NCBI GenBank assembly: GCA_964561785.1 | Contig: CAZLRF010000003.1 | Coordinates: forward strand, 1-64,000 | Reading direction: 5' to 3' | Source of the DNA: DATBSL01 sp964561785 | GTDB lineage: Bacteria > Acidobacteriota > Vicinamibacteria > Fen-336 | DNA length: 64,000 nt | Shown: piece after piece, positions 7,971-16,709 of the stretch | How the letters are laid out: every line of letters starts with the position of its first letter | Numbering within the stretch: position 1 is the first letter of the stretch | Translations under genes and position numbers: made by a program | Notes under the pieces: model-generated | Told to the model about the DNA's origin: nothing | Database searches by the model: none | The model's input: the letters and a program-made list of their open reading frames with translations, nothing else

Positions 7971-9070
7971 TCGCGCCCCCCGCTCGCCAGCGCCTCGTCC
8001 ACGAAGGCGCGAAGGCGCGCCTCGAAGGCCTCTTTACGGTGCTCCAGGGCCTTCGCCCGCAGCGCCAGTCTATCAAAGCGGGCGTTTTCGAGGGTAGCGA
8101 CGGCGGCGCGCAGCGAGGGGGCGGTCGGCTCGCGGAACACGAGGCCGCTCACCCCGTGCTCGATGCTCTCGCCGCCGCCTCCCTCGGCGAACACGACGGC
8201 GGGCCGCCCGCAGGCGAGGGCCTCGAGGGGCACGATGCCGGCGTCCTCGACGCCGGGCATGAGGACGGCCCGGCAGCCACGGTACTGCTCGCGCAGCTCG
8301 TGGTCGTCCACGTGGCCCAGGAAGCGGGCCTCGGGGGGGGCGAGGGCCAGGAGGCGCGCGGCCTCGGGGCCCGAGCCGACGATGCGCACCGGCCAGCCCG
8401 TCCCCCGGTAGGCCTCGAGCACGAGCTCGATGCGCTTGTAGGGGGCGAGCGCGGAGACGACGAGGTCGTACTCTCCCGGCCGGTCCTCCCCCGGGGTGAA
8501 GAACTCCGTGTCGACCGGCGGGGGAATGACCTGGGCGTCCCGCCCCCAGGCCCGCCGGATGCGGCCCGCCACGTACCGGCTGTTCGCGGCGAAGCGGTCG
8601 ACCCGGGCGGAGGAGGCGACGTCCCACGCGCGAAGCCGGGGGGCGAGCGCCCGCGCGGCGAGGCGGACGGGCCAGGAGGCGCGGCCGGGGCCGAAGTAGT
8701 CGTCGTAGCGGTCCCAGACGTAGCGCATCGGGGTGTGGCAGTAGCACACGTGCCGCGCTCCGGGCGGGGGCCGCACCCCCTTCGCGACGCAGTGCGAGCT
8801 CGAGACGACGAGGTCGAACCCCGTCAGGTCGAGCGACTCCGCGGCAGCCGGGAACAGCGGGAGGTAGTGGCGGTAGAGGGACGCCGCGCCGGGCAGCCTC
8901 TGGATGAATGACGTGCGCACCTCGCGCGCCTCGAGCTCGGGAGCGACGGAGCCCTTCACGTGCAGGAGGGTGAACACGGGGGCGTCCGGGAACAGGCGCG
9001 CGAGCGAGAGGAGCACCTTCTCCCCCCCGCGCATCCCGGTCAGCCAGTCGTGGACGAGGGCGACCTTCAG
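7964..9070 (-). CDS. GT4 glycosyltransferase (CTG start likely)
   Basis: A 368-residue GT-B fold enzyme. The N-terminal domain begins LKVALVHDWLTGMRGGEK, the acceptor side. The C-terminal donor site has SALAPYKRIELVLEAY, IVGSGPE and EDAGIVPLEALACGRPAV. The first beta strand demands a start at or just before LKVALVHDW. No ATG, GTG or TTG is present there; CTG at 9070-9068 lies in CTGA, overlapping the TGA of the preceding gene exactly as ATGA overlaps do elsewhere. The next ATG in frame would remove the first strand. It probably adds a sugar during repeat-unit assembly. Donor and acceptor are unknown. Confidence 0.88.
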   Translation of the reverse strand: MKVALVHDWLTGMRGGEKVLLSLARLFPDAPVFTLLHVKGSVAPELEAREVRTSFIQRLPGAASLYRHYLPLFPAAAESLDLTGFDLVVSSSHCVAKGVRPPPGARHVCYCHTPMRYVWDRYDDYFGPGRASWPVRLAARALAPRLRAWDVASSARVDRFAANSRYVAGRIRRAWGRDAQVIPPPVDTEFFTPGEDRPGEYDLVVSALAPYKRIELVLEAYRGTGWPVRIVGSGPEAARLLALAPPEARFLGHVDDHELREQYRGCRAVLMPGVEDAGIVPLEALACGRPAVVFAEGGGGESIEHGVSGLVFREPTAPSLRAAVATLENARFDRLALRAKALEHRKEAFEARLRAFVDEALASGGREC

Positions 9071-10215
9071 CTCGTGGCCTCCGCGACGGCGGGGACGGGG
9101 CGCCCGAGGGCCTTCATGTACCCCGCGTGGATCGAGCGCACCGAGCGCTCCCAGCTGAACGTGGCGGCCCGGGCGCGCCCGCGCTCCGCGAGCTGCCGCC
9201 GCAGCGACTCGTCGTCGAGGACGCTCGCGATCCCGTGGGCGATGGCCTCCTCCGAGTAGGGGTCGACGAGCAGGGCCCCGTCGCCGACGACCTCGGGCAG
9301 GGACGAGATGCGCGACGTGACGACCGGCGTCCCGCAGGCCATGGCCTCGAGGGGTGGCAGGCCGAACCCCTCGTAGAGCGAGGGGAACGCGAAGACCGAA
9401 GCGAGGCGGTAGAGGGCGGCGAGCGTGCCGTGGGGAACGAAGCCGAAGAAGCGCACGTCCTGGCGCAGGCCGGCCTGCTCGACCGTGCGCCGGAGCGAGC
9501 CGTAGCGGCTGACGTCGTCGCCGATCAGGACGAGGCGCAGGTCCTCGTTCCCCTCCTGGGCGCGCACGCGGGCGAAGGCCCGGATGAGCCGCTCGAGGTT
9601 CTTGTGGGGCTTGACGTTGCCCGCGAACAGCACGAAGCGCCCCCGCAGCTGGTAGCGCTCGCGGACACGCTCGGTCTCCTCCGGCCCCGGGTCGCGGAGC
9701 AGCTCGGCGTCGATCGCGTTCGGCACCACGCGCACCTTCTCGGGGTCGGCCCAGGGGTAGAAGCGCAGGATGTCGGCCCGCGAGGCCTCGGAGACGGTGA
9801 AGACGATCGCGCTGCGCCGCACGGCGCTGCCCATCATGAAGCGGGCGTAGCGGAAGGCCATCCGGTTCGGCAGGTACTGGGGGAAGAGGAGGTGGATGCA
9901 GTCGTGGATGGTGACGACCGAGGGCACCGTGCACAGCAGCGGCCGCACGTAGTGGGGCGAGTGGAGCAGCTCGGCCCCGAGCCGCCGCAGCTTGAGCGGG
10001 ATCGAGACGTGCTCGCGCAGGCCGTAGCGGGCGGAGCGGTCGACCACGGGCACGAAGTTGTCGGCGAGGTCTCGCAGCGTCGCCTCGTCCGCCGGGTTGC
10101 AGAACAGGAGGTAGGTCGTCTCGTGGTCGAGACGCGCGAGGTGGCGAACGAGGTTGCGGACGTACGTTCCGATCCCGTAGTCGTTCCACTTGCGCACGTC
10201 GATCGCGATCTTCAC
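9067..10215 (-). CDS. GT4 glycosyltransferase, mannosyltransferase-like
   Basis: A 382-residue retaining GT4 enzyme starting at GTG 10215 (MKIAIDVRKWNDYGIGTYVRN, the common opening of this subgroup). The donor-site motifs are FAGNVKPHKNLERLIRAF, FFGFVPHGTLAALYR and SLYEGFGLPPLEAMACGTPV with the E-x7-E pair. The stop overlaps the CTG start of the next gene by 4 nt. Sixty-six bases separate it from the GT2 gene upstream, so a separate promoter is possible there, but I see only weak elements. Expected cytoplasmic-face action on the polyprenyl-linked glycan; sugar specificity cannot be read. Confidence 0.9.
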   Translation of the reverse strand: MKIAIDVRKWNDYGIGTYVRNLVRHLARLDHETTYLLFCNPADEATLRDLADNFVPVVDRSARYGLREHVSIPLKLRRLGAELLHSPHYVRPLLCTVPSVVTIHDCIHLLFPQYLPNRMAFRYARFMMGSAVRRSAIVFTVSEASRADILRFYPWADPEKVRVVPNAIDAELLRDPGPEETERVRERYQLRGRFVLFAGNVKPHKNLERLIRAFARVRAQEGNEDLRLVLIGDDVSRYGSLRRTVEQAGLRQDVRFFGFVPHGTLAALYRLASVFAFPSLYEGFGLPPLEAMACGTPVVTSRISSLPEVVGDGALLVDPYSEEAIAHGIASVLDDESLRRQLAERGRARAATFSWERSVRSIHAGYMKALGRPVPAVAEATS

Positions 10216-10281
10216 GCCAGAGCGGGCTCCAAGTCTCGCGCCGACAATAACATGAGGTCGTTGCCGACCCCAAGCCAGGCC

Positions 10282-11187
10282 TCAGCCGCCGCGCAGGGCG
10301 AGCCGCACGAGCGAGCCGCCCGCGTGGCGCTCCGCAGCCTCGCCGCGCAGGGCGCCCGCCGACCAAGAGAGCGCTCCCCGCGCGGCGAGGAGAAGGCGCA
10401 GGAGGGCCTGCGAGGCGGGGTCGTTGTGGAGGCGGTAGTAGAGCAGATGGCTACGGTGGTACTCGAGGCGCGCGAGCGCGCTCCGACGGGCCATGCTGGC
10501 GCCGAGGCGGTGCCGCACCGTCGCCGCCGGCGTGAAGAGGACGCGGCGGCCGCGCGAGCGCAGGCGGCGGCAGAGGTCGGCGTCCTCCTCGTAGAGGAAG
10601 AAGCGCTCGTCGAAGCCGCCGACGGCCAGGAGGTCCTGCCGACGAGCGAGCAGGCAGGCCCCGGAGACCCAGTCGACGTCGCGCTCGCGGGCGTGAAGCG
10701 CCTCCGCCTCGGCGAGGGCCGCGGGCCGGCGGGCCGCCACGCCCCGGACCAGGCGCCGCTGCCTCCACTCCGAGAGGATCCCGAGGTCGGGGCCGGTCGA
10801 GACCTGCACGGTCCCGTCGGGGTTGCGGGTGAGGGGACCCGCGGCCGCGGCCCCGGGCGTGGCCTCCAGCCGGGCGACGAGCGCCGGCAGCGCGCCCTCC
10901 GTGAGCTCCGCGTCGGGGTTCAGGAAGAGGACGAGCGGGGCGGTGGTGCAGCGCAGCCCCTGGTTGCAGGCGCGGGCGAATCCGGCGTTCTCCGCGTTCG
11001 CGACCACGGTCGCGGCCGGGAAAGCGGCACGGACGGTGTCGAGGGTCCGGTCGGCGCTGGCGTTGTCGACGACCGCCACCTCGTACGGCAGACCGGCGTG
11101 GGCGGAGAGGGAGGCGAGGGCGGCGGGGAGGACCTCGCGCGACTCGTGGGAGACGATGACGACCGCGACGAGCGGAGGCTCGCTCAC
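10282..11187 (-). CDS. GT2 rhamnosyltransferase-like glycosyltransferase
   Basis: A 301-residue inverting GT-A enzyme. VAVVIVSHESREVLPAAL opens the nucleotide-binding fold, VVDNASADRT follows, then NAGFARACNQGL and the metal-binding LFLNPDAE. The later block WVSGACLLARRQDLLAVGGFDERFFLYEEDADLCRRL is typical of the rhamnosyltransferase-like GT2 group. GTG 11187 overlaps the stop of the upstream GT4 gene (GTGA). It would add one residue of the repeat unit; rhamnose is only a guess from the subgroup. Confidence 0.9.
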   Translation of the reverse strand: MSEPPLVAVVIVSHESREVLPAALASLSAHAGLPYEVAVVDNASADRTLDTVRAAFPAATVVANAENAGFARACNQGLRCTTAPLVLFLNPDAELTEGALPALVARLEATPGAAAAGPLTRNPDGTVQVSTGPDLGILSEWRQRRLVRGVAARRPAALAEAEALHARERDVDWVSGACLLARRQDLLAVGGFDERFFLYEEDADLCRRLRSRGRRVLFTPAATVRHRLGASMARRSALARLEYHRSHLLYYRLHNDPASQALLRLLLAARGALSWSAGALRGEAAERHAGGSLVRLALRGG

Positions 11188-12305
11188 CGGCCGGCCGCCT
11201 CGAGCAGCGCCGTGCGCGTGAGGCGGGCCGTCTCGTCCCACGAGTGGCGCGCGGCGAGGGCGCGGCCCGCCGCGACGAGGCGAGCCCGCAGAGGCCCGTC
11301 CTCGAGCACGCGGTCGAGGGCGGCGGCGATGGCCGTCTCGTCGCGCGAGTCCACGAGGACGGCCGCGTCCGCGAAGATCTCGCCGAGCGAGGGCGCGCGA
11401 CCGACAACGAGCGGTACGCCGCGGGCGGCCGCCTCGAGGGCCGGGAGGCCGAACCCTTCGTACTCCGACAGGAACACCGCTGCGTCCGCCGCCGCGTAGC
11501 GCAGGGCCAGCGCGTCGTCGTCCACGAAGCCGGAGAGCCGCAGGCGGTCGTCGAGCCCGCTCGTGCGCGCGAGGGCCTCGAGGTCGAGGCGCGGGTGCGT
11601 CCGGTTCTCGCCGACCACGTCGAGCACGAGGCCGGGGTGGGCCCGGGCGAGGCGGGCGGCGGCGCGGATCAGCTCGGGGAGACAGCGGCGGTTGAGGATC
11701 GCGCCGACGGTCAGGACGTAGGGTCCGTGGAGGCCGAGGGCCGCACGGGCGTCCGGGCGGGGAGGGGCCGGCGGCAGGTCGTCGTCGGGGCCGAGGGGCA
11801 CGAGGGCCGCGCGGGACGCGACGTCGGAGAACAGGCGCGCGAGCTCCCGCCGGGTGAAGTCCGAGCACACGAGGACCCGGCGCGAGGCGCGGAGAGAGGG
11901 CGCGACGAGCAGGCGGCGGCGCAGGCCCTCCGTGAAGGCGAAGTCGTCGGGCCGGGCGAAGAACGAGAGGTCGTGGACGGCGGTCACGCGCGGCAGATGC
12001 AGGGAGAGCGGGCAGGTGTAGGCGGGGCAGAAGAGGACCTCGACGCCGTCGTCGCGCGCGGCGCGGGGCAGAAGACGCTCCTGCCAGACGAGGCCCCGGG
12101 CCGCCCCGTCGCCGAGCGGGCGCTTCACCACCCCGGGGTGGTCGAGCACCGGGTCGAGGGCCGGGGGCCCGTTGAAGTAGCACACGAGCCGCAGGCCCTC
12201 GTCTCGCCAGCGCCGCAGGAGGTTGCGGAGGTAGCGTCCGGTGCCGGTGGGCCGGCCCGCGAGCTCGCGCGCGTCGATTCCGACCGCGAGAGGGCTAGCG
12301 GCCAA
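11184..12305 (-). CDS. GT4 glycosyltransferase
   Basis: About 373 residues from TTG 12305, giving MAASPLAVGIDARELAGRPTG and TGRYLRNLL. The donor domain shows LTVGAILNRRCLPELIRAAA, GFVDDDALALRYAAADAAVFLSEYEGFGLPALEA. It overlaps the end of the previous GT4 gene by 11 nt and the next GT2 gene by 4 nt, so all three are coupled. The exact start is uncertain because no good Shine-Dalgarno site precedes the TTG. It belongs to the same subgroup as its neighbour at 12295-13407 and is probably an old duplicate of it. Confidence 0.88.
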   Translation of the reverse strand: MAASPLAVGIDARELAGRPTGTGRYLRNLLRRWRDEGLRLVCYFNGPPALDPVLDHPGVVKRPLGDGAARGLVWQERLLPRAARDDGVEVLFCPAYTCPLSLHLPRVTAVHDLSFFARPDDFAFTEGLRRRLLVAPSLRASRRVLVCSDFTRRELARLFSDVASRAALVPLGPDDDLPPAPPRPDARAALGLHGPYVLTVGAILNRRCLPELIRAAARLARAHPGLVLDVVGENRTHPRLDLEALARTSGLDDRLRLSGFVDDDALALRYAAADAAVFLSEYEGFGLPALEAAARGVPLVVGRAPSLGEIFADAAVLVDSRDETAIAAALDRVLEDGPLRARLVAAGRALAARHSWDETARLTRTALLEAAGR

Positions 12306-13407
12306 GGAGCGTCCGGTAGAACGCGAGCGTGCGCGCGGCGGTGTCCGTCCACTCGTAGTGGCGGCTGCGGGCGAGGCCCTTCGCCCGCAGGGAGTCGGCG
12401 AGGGTGCGGTCGTCGAGCAGGCTCTCCACGGCGCCGGCGATCGCGTTGGCGTCGTGGCAGTCGACGAGGAGCGCCGCGTCGGCGGCGACCTCGGCGAGGG
12501 CGGAGTGGGAGGAGCAGACGACCGGCAGCCCGGCCGCCATGGCCTCGACCACGGGGAGGCCGAAGCCCTCCTCGAGGGAGGGAAGGACGAGCAGGGACGA
12601 GGCGGCCATCAGCGCGCGCACCGCCGCCTGCTCGAGGTAGCCGGTGGCCACGATCTGGGGCCCCACGCGGCTGCCCGCCTGGGCCCAGTCGGTGCCCGGT
12701 CCGGCGAGCACCAGCGGGGGCAGGCGCCGGCGCCGGGCGAGGGTGAGGTAGGCCATGACGAGGGTGACGAGGTTCTTGCGCTTCTCGCCGCTGCCCACGT
12801 AGAGGACGCCGCCCCGGGGCAGCCGCAGGCGGCGCAGGACCTCGTCGACCTCCTCCTCCGGGGGCGTCGCGCGGTAGCAGGCGTCCACGCCGTGCGGGGT
12901 CACGGCGATCTTCTCGGGGGGTACGTCCAGGAGGCGCCTGGCCTCGGAGGCGGTGTGCTCGGACACGCACACGACGCCGTCGGCCCGGCGCACGTGGTCG
13001 CGCACCAGGGTCGCGAAGTCGCGCCGGGCCTCGCCCTCCACGAGCTCGGGGTGCTTCAGGAAGAACAGGTCGTGCAGGGTCACCACGCGCTTGCCGGCGC
13101 GGGAGGGGACGAGGAGGGGCGTGGGGGAGTGCACGAGGTCGAGGCGGGCCCCGACCAGCCGGTCGAGCGGGGGCCAGCCGAGCCGGTTCCAGGCGAGGTT
13201 GAGGCCGCGCACCGGGAGGCGGCGGTCCACCAGGCGGACGTTCGGGGGCCAGGGTCGCGCCGGATAGCGCTCCTTGACCGAGGCCGAGAACAGATGGAAG
13301 CGGTCGTCGGGGGCGAGGGCGGGGAGGTGCTCGACGAGGCCCCGCACGTAGGTCCCGACCCCCGTGGGGCGGGACAGGGTGGGGCGCACGTCGAGGCCGA
13401 ACTCCAT
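12295..13407 (-). CDS. GT4 glycosyltransferase, first gene of the minus-strand run
   Basis: A 370-residue GT4 enzyme from ATG 13407 (MEFGLDVRPTLSRPTGVGTYVRG). The donor site has LYVGSGEKRKNLVTLVMAYL, ATGYLEQAAVRALMAASSLLVLPSLEEGFGLPVVEAMAAGLPV. It is the promoter-proximal gene of the polysaccharide operon and diverges from ugd. A TATCAT -10 element lies only 10 nt before the ATG and no Shine-Dalgarno site is present, so translation is probably leaderless. Substrate unknown. Confidence 0.9.
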   Translation of the reverse strand: MEFGLDVRPTLSRPTGVGTYVRGLVEHLPALAPDDRFHLFSASVKERYPARPWPPNVRLVDRRLPVRGLNLAWNRLGWPPLDRLVGARLDLVHSPTPLLVPSRAGKRVVTLHDLFFLKHPELVEGEARRDFATLVRDHVRRADGVVCVSEHTASEARRLLDVPPEKIAVTPHGVDACYRATPPEEEVDEVLRRLRLPRGGVLYVGSGEKRKNLVTLVMAYLTLARRRRLPPLVLAGPGTDWAQAGSRVGPQIVATGYLEQAAVRALMAASSLLVLPSLEEGFGLPVVEAMAAGLPVVCSSHSALAEVAADAALLVDCHDANAIAGAVESLLDDRTLADSLRAKGLARSRHYEWTDTAARTLAFYRTLLGR

Positions 13408-13417
13408 GGGCCGCCCG

Positions 13418-13423
13418 ATGATA
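13418..13423 (-). promoter_or_regulatory. -10 element (TATCAT) of the glycosyltransferase operon
   Basis: The minus strand reads TATCAT, then 10 nt, then the ATG at 13407. The same TATCAT hexamer serves the tRNA-Gly promoter near 59040, where a good -35 is present. No clear -35 is visible here. Confidence 0.45.
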
Positions 13424-13479
13424 GCAGGAGTCGCATCCGTGCTAGTCTCCTCGGGTTTCGCCCGGGAAAGGGGTGCACC

Positions 13480-14778
13480 GTGCAGATCGGGGTGGTCGGA
13501 ACGGGCTACGTGGGGCTGGTCGTCGGGGCGTGCCTCGCCGAGAACGGCAACTTCGTGGTGTGCGTGGACAACGACCTGAACAAGGTCGAGAGGCTGCGCC
13601 GGGGCGAGATCCCGATCTACGAGCCCGGGCTCAACGACATGGTGCCGCGCAACGTGGCCGCGGAGCGGCTGCGCTTCACGACCGACCTCGACGAGGCGGT
13701 GCGCGCGAGCGACGTGATCTTCATCGCGGTCGGGACGCCGCAGGACGAGGACGGGTCGGCCGACCTGCGGCACGTGCTCGACGTGGCGCGGGGCATCGCG
13801 CGGGCGATGAACGGGCGCAAGATCATCGTGAACAAGTCGACGGTGCCGGTCGGCACCGCGGCCCGCGTGCGGGAGGTCGTGGCCTCGCTGACCCACCACC
13901 CTTTCGCCGTGGTGTCGAACCCCGAGTTCCTGAAGGAGGGCACCGCGGTCGACGACTTCCTCAAGCCCGACCGGGTCGTGATCGGCACCGACGACCCCGA
14001 GGTCGAGGCGGTCATGCGGACGCTGTACGAGCCGTTCGTCCGCACGGGAAAGCCCATCCTCGTCATGGACCCGCCGTCGGCGGAGCTGTCGAAGTACGCG
14101 GCCAACGCGATGCTCGCGACCCGCATCTCGTTCATGAACGAGATCGCGAACTACTGCGACGCGGTGGGGGCCGACGTGCGGCAGGTGCGGCTCGGGATGG
14201 GGACGGACAGCCGCATCGGCCCGTCGTTCCTGTTCCCCGGCGTGGGCTACGGCGGGTCGTGCTTCCCGAAGGACGTCAAGGCGCTCATCCGCATGGGACA
14301 GGACGCGGGGATCCGGATGCACGTGGTCGAAGCCGTGGAGCGCACGAACGAGGCCCAGAAGTCGATCCTCGTGGGCCGGGTCGCGGCCCACCTGGGGGGC
14401 CTCGCGGGCCGGGCGGTCGCGGTCTGGGGCCTCGCCTTCAAGCCGCGGACCGACGACATGCGGGAAGCCCCCTCCCTCGCCGTGATCGAGGGCCTGCTCG
14501 CCGGGGGGGCGGCCGTTCGCGCCTACGACCCGGAGGCGCGCGAGCAGGCGCGGCGCATCCTCGAGGAGCGCGTGACGCTCTGCGCGGGGGCCTACGAGGC
14601 GGTGAAGGGGGCGGACGCCCTCGTCGTGGTCACGGAGTGGAACGAGTTCCGCGAGCCGGACTTCGCGAGGATCCGCGCCGCGATGCGCACGCCGGCGATC
14701 TTCGACGGCCGCAACATCTACAACCCGAAGGCGCTGCGCGAGATGGGCTTCCACTACGAGGGCGTGGGGCGCCGCTGA
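13480..14778 (+). CDS. ugd: UDP-glucose 6-dehydrogenase
   Basis: A 432-residue UDP-glucose/GDP-mannose dehydrogenase family enzyme: N-terminal Rossmann fold MQIGVVGTGYVGLVVG, central helix with NPEFLKEGTAVDDF, and catalytic Cys261 in GYGGSCFPKD. The C-terminal UDP-binding domain has WGLAFKPRTDDMREAPS. It oxidises UDP-glucose twice to UDP-glucuronate with NAD+, supplying Uxs (5570-6505). GTG 13480 is preceded by GAAAGGGG and opens exactly at the first strand. It is divergent from the glycosyltransferase operon across a 72-bp gap that must hold both promoters. Confidence 0.95.
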   Translation: MQIGVVGTGYVGLVVGACLAENGNFVVCVDNDLNKVERLRRGEIPIYEPGLNDMVPRNVAAERLRFTTDLDEAVRASDVIFIAVGTPQDEDGSADLRHVLDVARGIARAMNGRKIIVNKSTVPVGTAARVREVVASLTHHPFAVVSNPEFLKEGTAVDDFLKPDRVVIGTDDPEVEAVMRTLYEPFVRTGKPILVMDPPSAELSKYAANAMLATRISFMNEIANYCDAVGADVRQVRLGMGTDSRIGPSFLFPGVGYGGSCFPKDVKALIRMGQDAGIRMHVVEAVERTNEAQKSILVGRVAAHLGGLAGRAVAVWGLAFKPRTDDMREAPSLAVIEGLLAGGAAVRAYDPEAREQARRILEERVTLCAGAYEAVKGADALVVVTEWNEFREPDFARIRAAMRTPAIFDGRNIYNPKALREMGFHYEGVGRR

Positions 14779-14807
14779 GGCGGGTGTCCCCGGCCCCTGC
14801 GAGCGGG

Positions 14808-14813
14808 TATACT
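14808..14813 (+). promoter_or_regulatory. -10 element (TATACT) upstream of the ABC exporter
   Basis: TATACT lies 30 nt after ugd ends. Transcription would start near 14820, where a TTG in frame with the exporter is found. No convincing -35 is seen. The same hexamer occurs at other gene starts in this window. Confidence 0.4.
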
Positions 14814-14951
14814 GGAACGTTGCCGCTGGGGCGCTCAGTCGCTCCAGCCCAGGAGATCGAGGCCATCCCGCAGCCCGCGACCGCCCCCCGGGACGCCCCC
14901 GGCGATCCGCCCCGCCCCCGGCGGAAGCCCGCCCGCCGCGGGGCGTCCACG

Positions 14952-16709
14952 GTGGCGTCCGTTCGGGCGGAGGTCCGCCTGTTCCGGCGGCTCTTCGAGT
15001 ACACCCGGCCCTACCGGGGCCGGCTCCTGCTCTCCTGGCTCGCCACCGGGGGGTACGCGGCGGCGGGCGCCCTCCTCGTCTCGCAGATGAAGCCCATCTT
15101 CGACGAGGCGCTCATCGCGGGCGAGAACGTGGGTCGGATCTCGGTCGTCATCCTCGCCCTGTACGTCGCGAAGGGGACGTGCTCCTACTTCTCGACCACC
15201 CTCGTGGCGGACGCCGGGCAGCACGCCGTCACCGACCTGCGCAACCGCCTCTACGAGCACATCCTGAAGCAGTCGTTCGCCTTCCTGGGGCGGAGCACGA
15301 CCGGGTCGCTGATGAGCCACGTCACGACCGACGTCGAGAAGATCCAGGCCGCGGTGTCCGAGCTGGCCGGCGACCTGCTGAAGGAGGGCCTGACGATCCT
15401 GGGCCTGCTGGCGGTGCTGTTCTACATGGACTGGCGCCTCGCGCTCCTCTCGCTGGTAGGCATGCCGCTCGCCCTGCACCCGCTGCTGCGGCTCGGGCAG
15501 CGCCTGCGGGCCTCGAACGAGACGTCGCTGCGGCGCTGGAAGGACATCTCGGAGATCCTGCAGGAGACGATCTCCGGCTTCCGGGTCGTCAAGGCCTTCG
15601 GCATGGAGGCGTTCGAGATCGGACGCTTCAGGCGCGCGGCCTCCCGGCTGCTGAGCGTGAACATGCGCATCACGCGCACCACGGCGATCCTGCCCCCGCT
15701 CATGGAGGCCCTCGGGGGGCTCGCGATCATCGCCGCCCTGTGGTACGGGAGCTGGGCCATCCGCAGGGGCGACATCACCACCGGCGCGTTCGTCTCGTTC
15801 CTGACCGCGCTGTTCGCGATGTACACCCCGATCAAGCGGCTGTCCCGGGTGAACGCGACGCTGCAGGCCGCGCTCGCCGCCGGCCACCGCGTCCTCGAGG
15901 TGCTCGACCGGCACGACGAGGTGCCGGAGAAGACGACGGCCATCGTCCTGCCCCGCATGAGGGAGGGCATCGAGTACCGGGGAGTGGGCTTCCGCTACGC
16001 CGACGGGCACGGAGAGATCCTGCGCAACGTGACCTTCTCGGCGCGCCCGGGGGAGGTCGTGGCCATCGTCGGCTCGAGCGGCTCCGGGAAGACGACCCTC
16101 GTCAATCTCCTTCCCCGCTTCTACGACGTCACCGACGGGGCGGTCCTCATCGACGGGGTGGACGTGCGCGACGCCACCCTCGCCAGCCTGCGGGCGCAGA
16201 TCGGGCTCGTCACGCAGGAGACCGTGCTGTTCAACGACACCGTGCGGGCGAACATCGCCTACGGGATGGAGGACGTGGACGAGGCGCGGGTCGAGTCCGC
16301 CGCGCGCGCCGCGTTCGCCCACGACTTCATCCTCGACCTGCCCCGGCGCTACGACACCGTGATCGGGGAGCGGGGAAGCCGCCTGTCGGGGGGGCAGAAG
16401 CAGCGCATCGCGATCGCGCGCGCGATCCTCAAGGACCCGCCCGTCCTCATCCTCGACGAGGCGACCTCGGCCCTCGACGCGGAGTCCGAGCGGCTCGTCC
16501 AGGGCGCCCTCGCCAACCTGATGCGGGGGCGCACGACGCTCGTGATCGCCCACCGCCTCGCCACCGTGCGCGACGCCGACCGCATCGTCGTGCTCGAGGG
16601 AGGCGAGGTGCGCGAGGAGGGCCGGCACGAGGAGCTCCTGCGCCAGCCCGGGGGGCTCTACTCGAGGCTCCACGAGCTGCAGTTCTCCGCCGAGGGCCAG
16701 GCCGTATGA
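14952..16709 (+). CDS. MsbA-type ABC exporter (fused permease-ATPase)
   Basis: A half-transporter of 585 residues from GTG 14952, the length usual for MsbA. Six membrane helices occupy about 25-310. The ATPase domain has Walker A SSGSGKTTL, Q-loop VTQETVLFND, signature LSGGQKQR, Walker B VLILDEATSALD and H-loop IAHRL. It would flip lipid A or a polyprenyl/lipid-linked glycan across the inner membrane. Placed next to the polysaccharide genes, which lack a visible Wzx flippase, it may export that product. The frame is open upstream to TTG 14820, just after a -10 element; that start would add 44 Pro/Ala/Arg-rich residues and cannot be excluded. Confidence 0.9.
   Translation: MASVRAEVRLFRRLFEYTRPYRGRLLLSWLATGGYAAAGALLVSQMKPIFDEALIAGENVGRISVVILALYVAKGTCSYFSTTLVADAGQHAVTDLRNRLYEHILKQSFAFLGRSTTGSLMSHVTTDVEKIQAAVSELAGDLLKEGLTILGLLAVLFYMDWRLALLSLVGMPLALHPLLRLGQRLRASNETSLRRWKDISEILQETISGFRVVKAFGMEAFEIGRFRRAASRLLSVNMRITRTTAILPPLMEALGGLAIIAALWYGSWAIRRGDITTGAFVSFLTALFAMYTPIKRLSRVNATLQAALAAGHRVLEVLDRHDEVPEKTTAIVLPRMREGIEYRGVGFRYADGHGEILRNVTFSARPGEVVAIVGSSGSGKTTLVNLLPRFYDVTDGAVLIDGVDVRDATLASLRAQIGLVTQETVLFNDTVRANIAYGMEDVDEARVESAARAAFAHDFILDLPRRYDTVIGERGSRLSGGQKQRIAIARAILKDPPVLILDEATSALDAESERLVQGALANLMRGRTTLVIAHRLATVRDADRIVVLEGGEVREEGRHEELLRQPGGLYSRLHELQFSAEGQAV

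Noticed and set aside
8333..8340. A G8 run in the GT4 gene as a phase-variation site
   Set aside because: The run encodes part of a normal loop in a very GC-rich genome and the frame is intact; nothing else supports switching.
7964..10366. A single 800-residue reading frame covering two glycosyltransferase genes
   Set aside because: The first half is an out-of-frame reading of the GT4 gene at 9067-10215; only the part from 9070 on is family-like.
12295..14754. A frame extending the GT4 protein back through ugd
   Set aside because: The extension is antisense to ugd and has no protein-like composition; ATG 13407 gives the normal family start.
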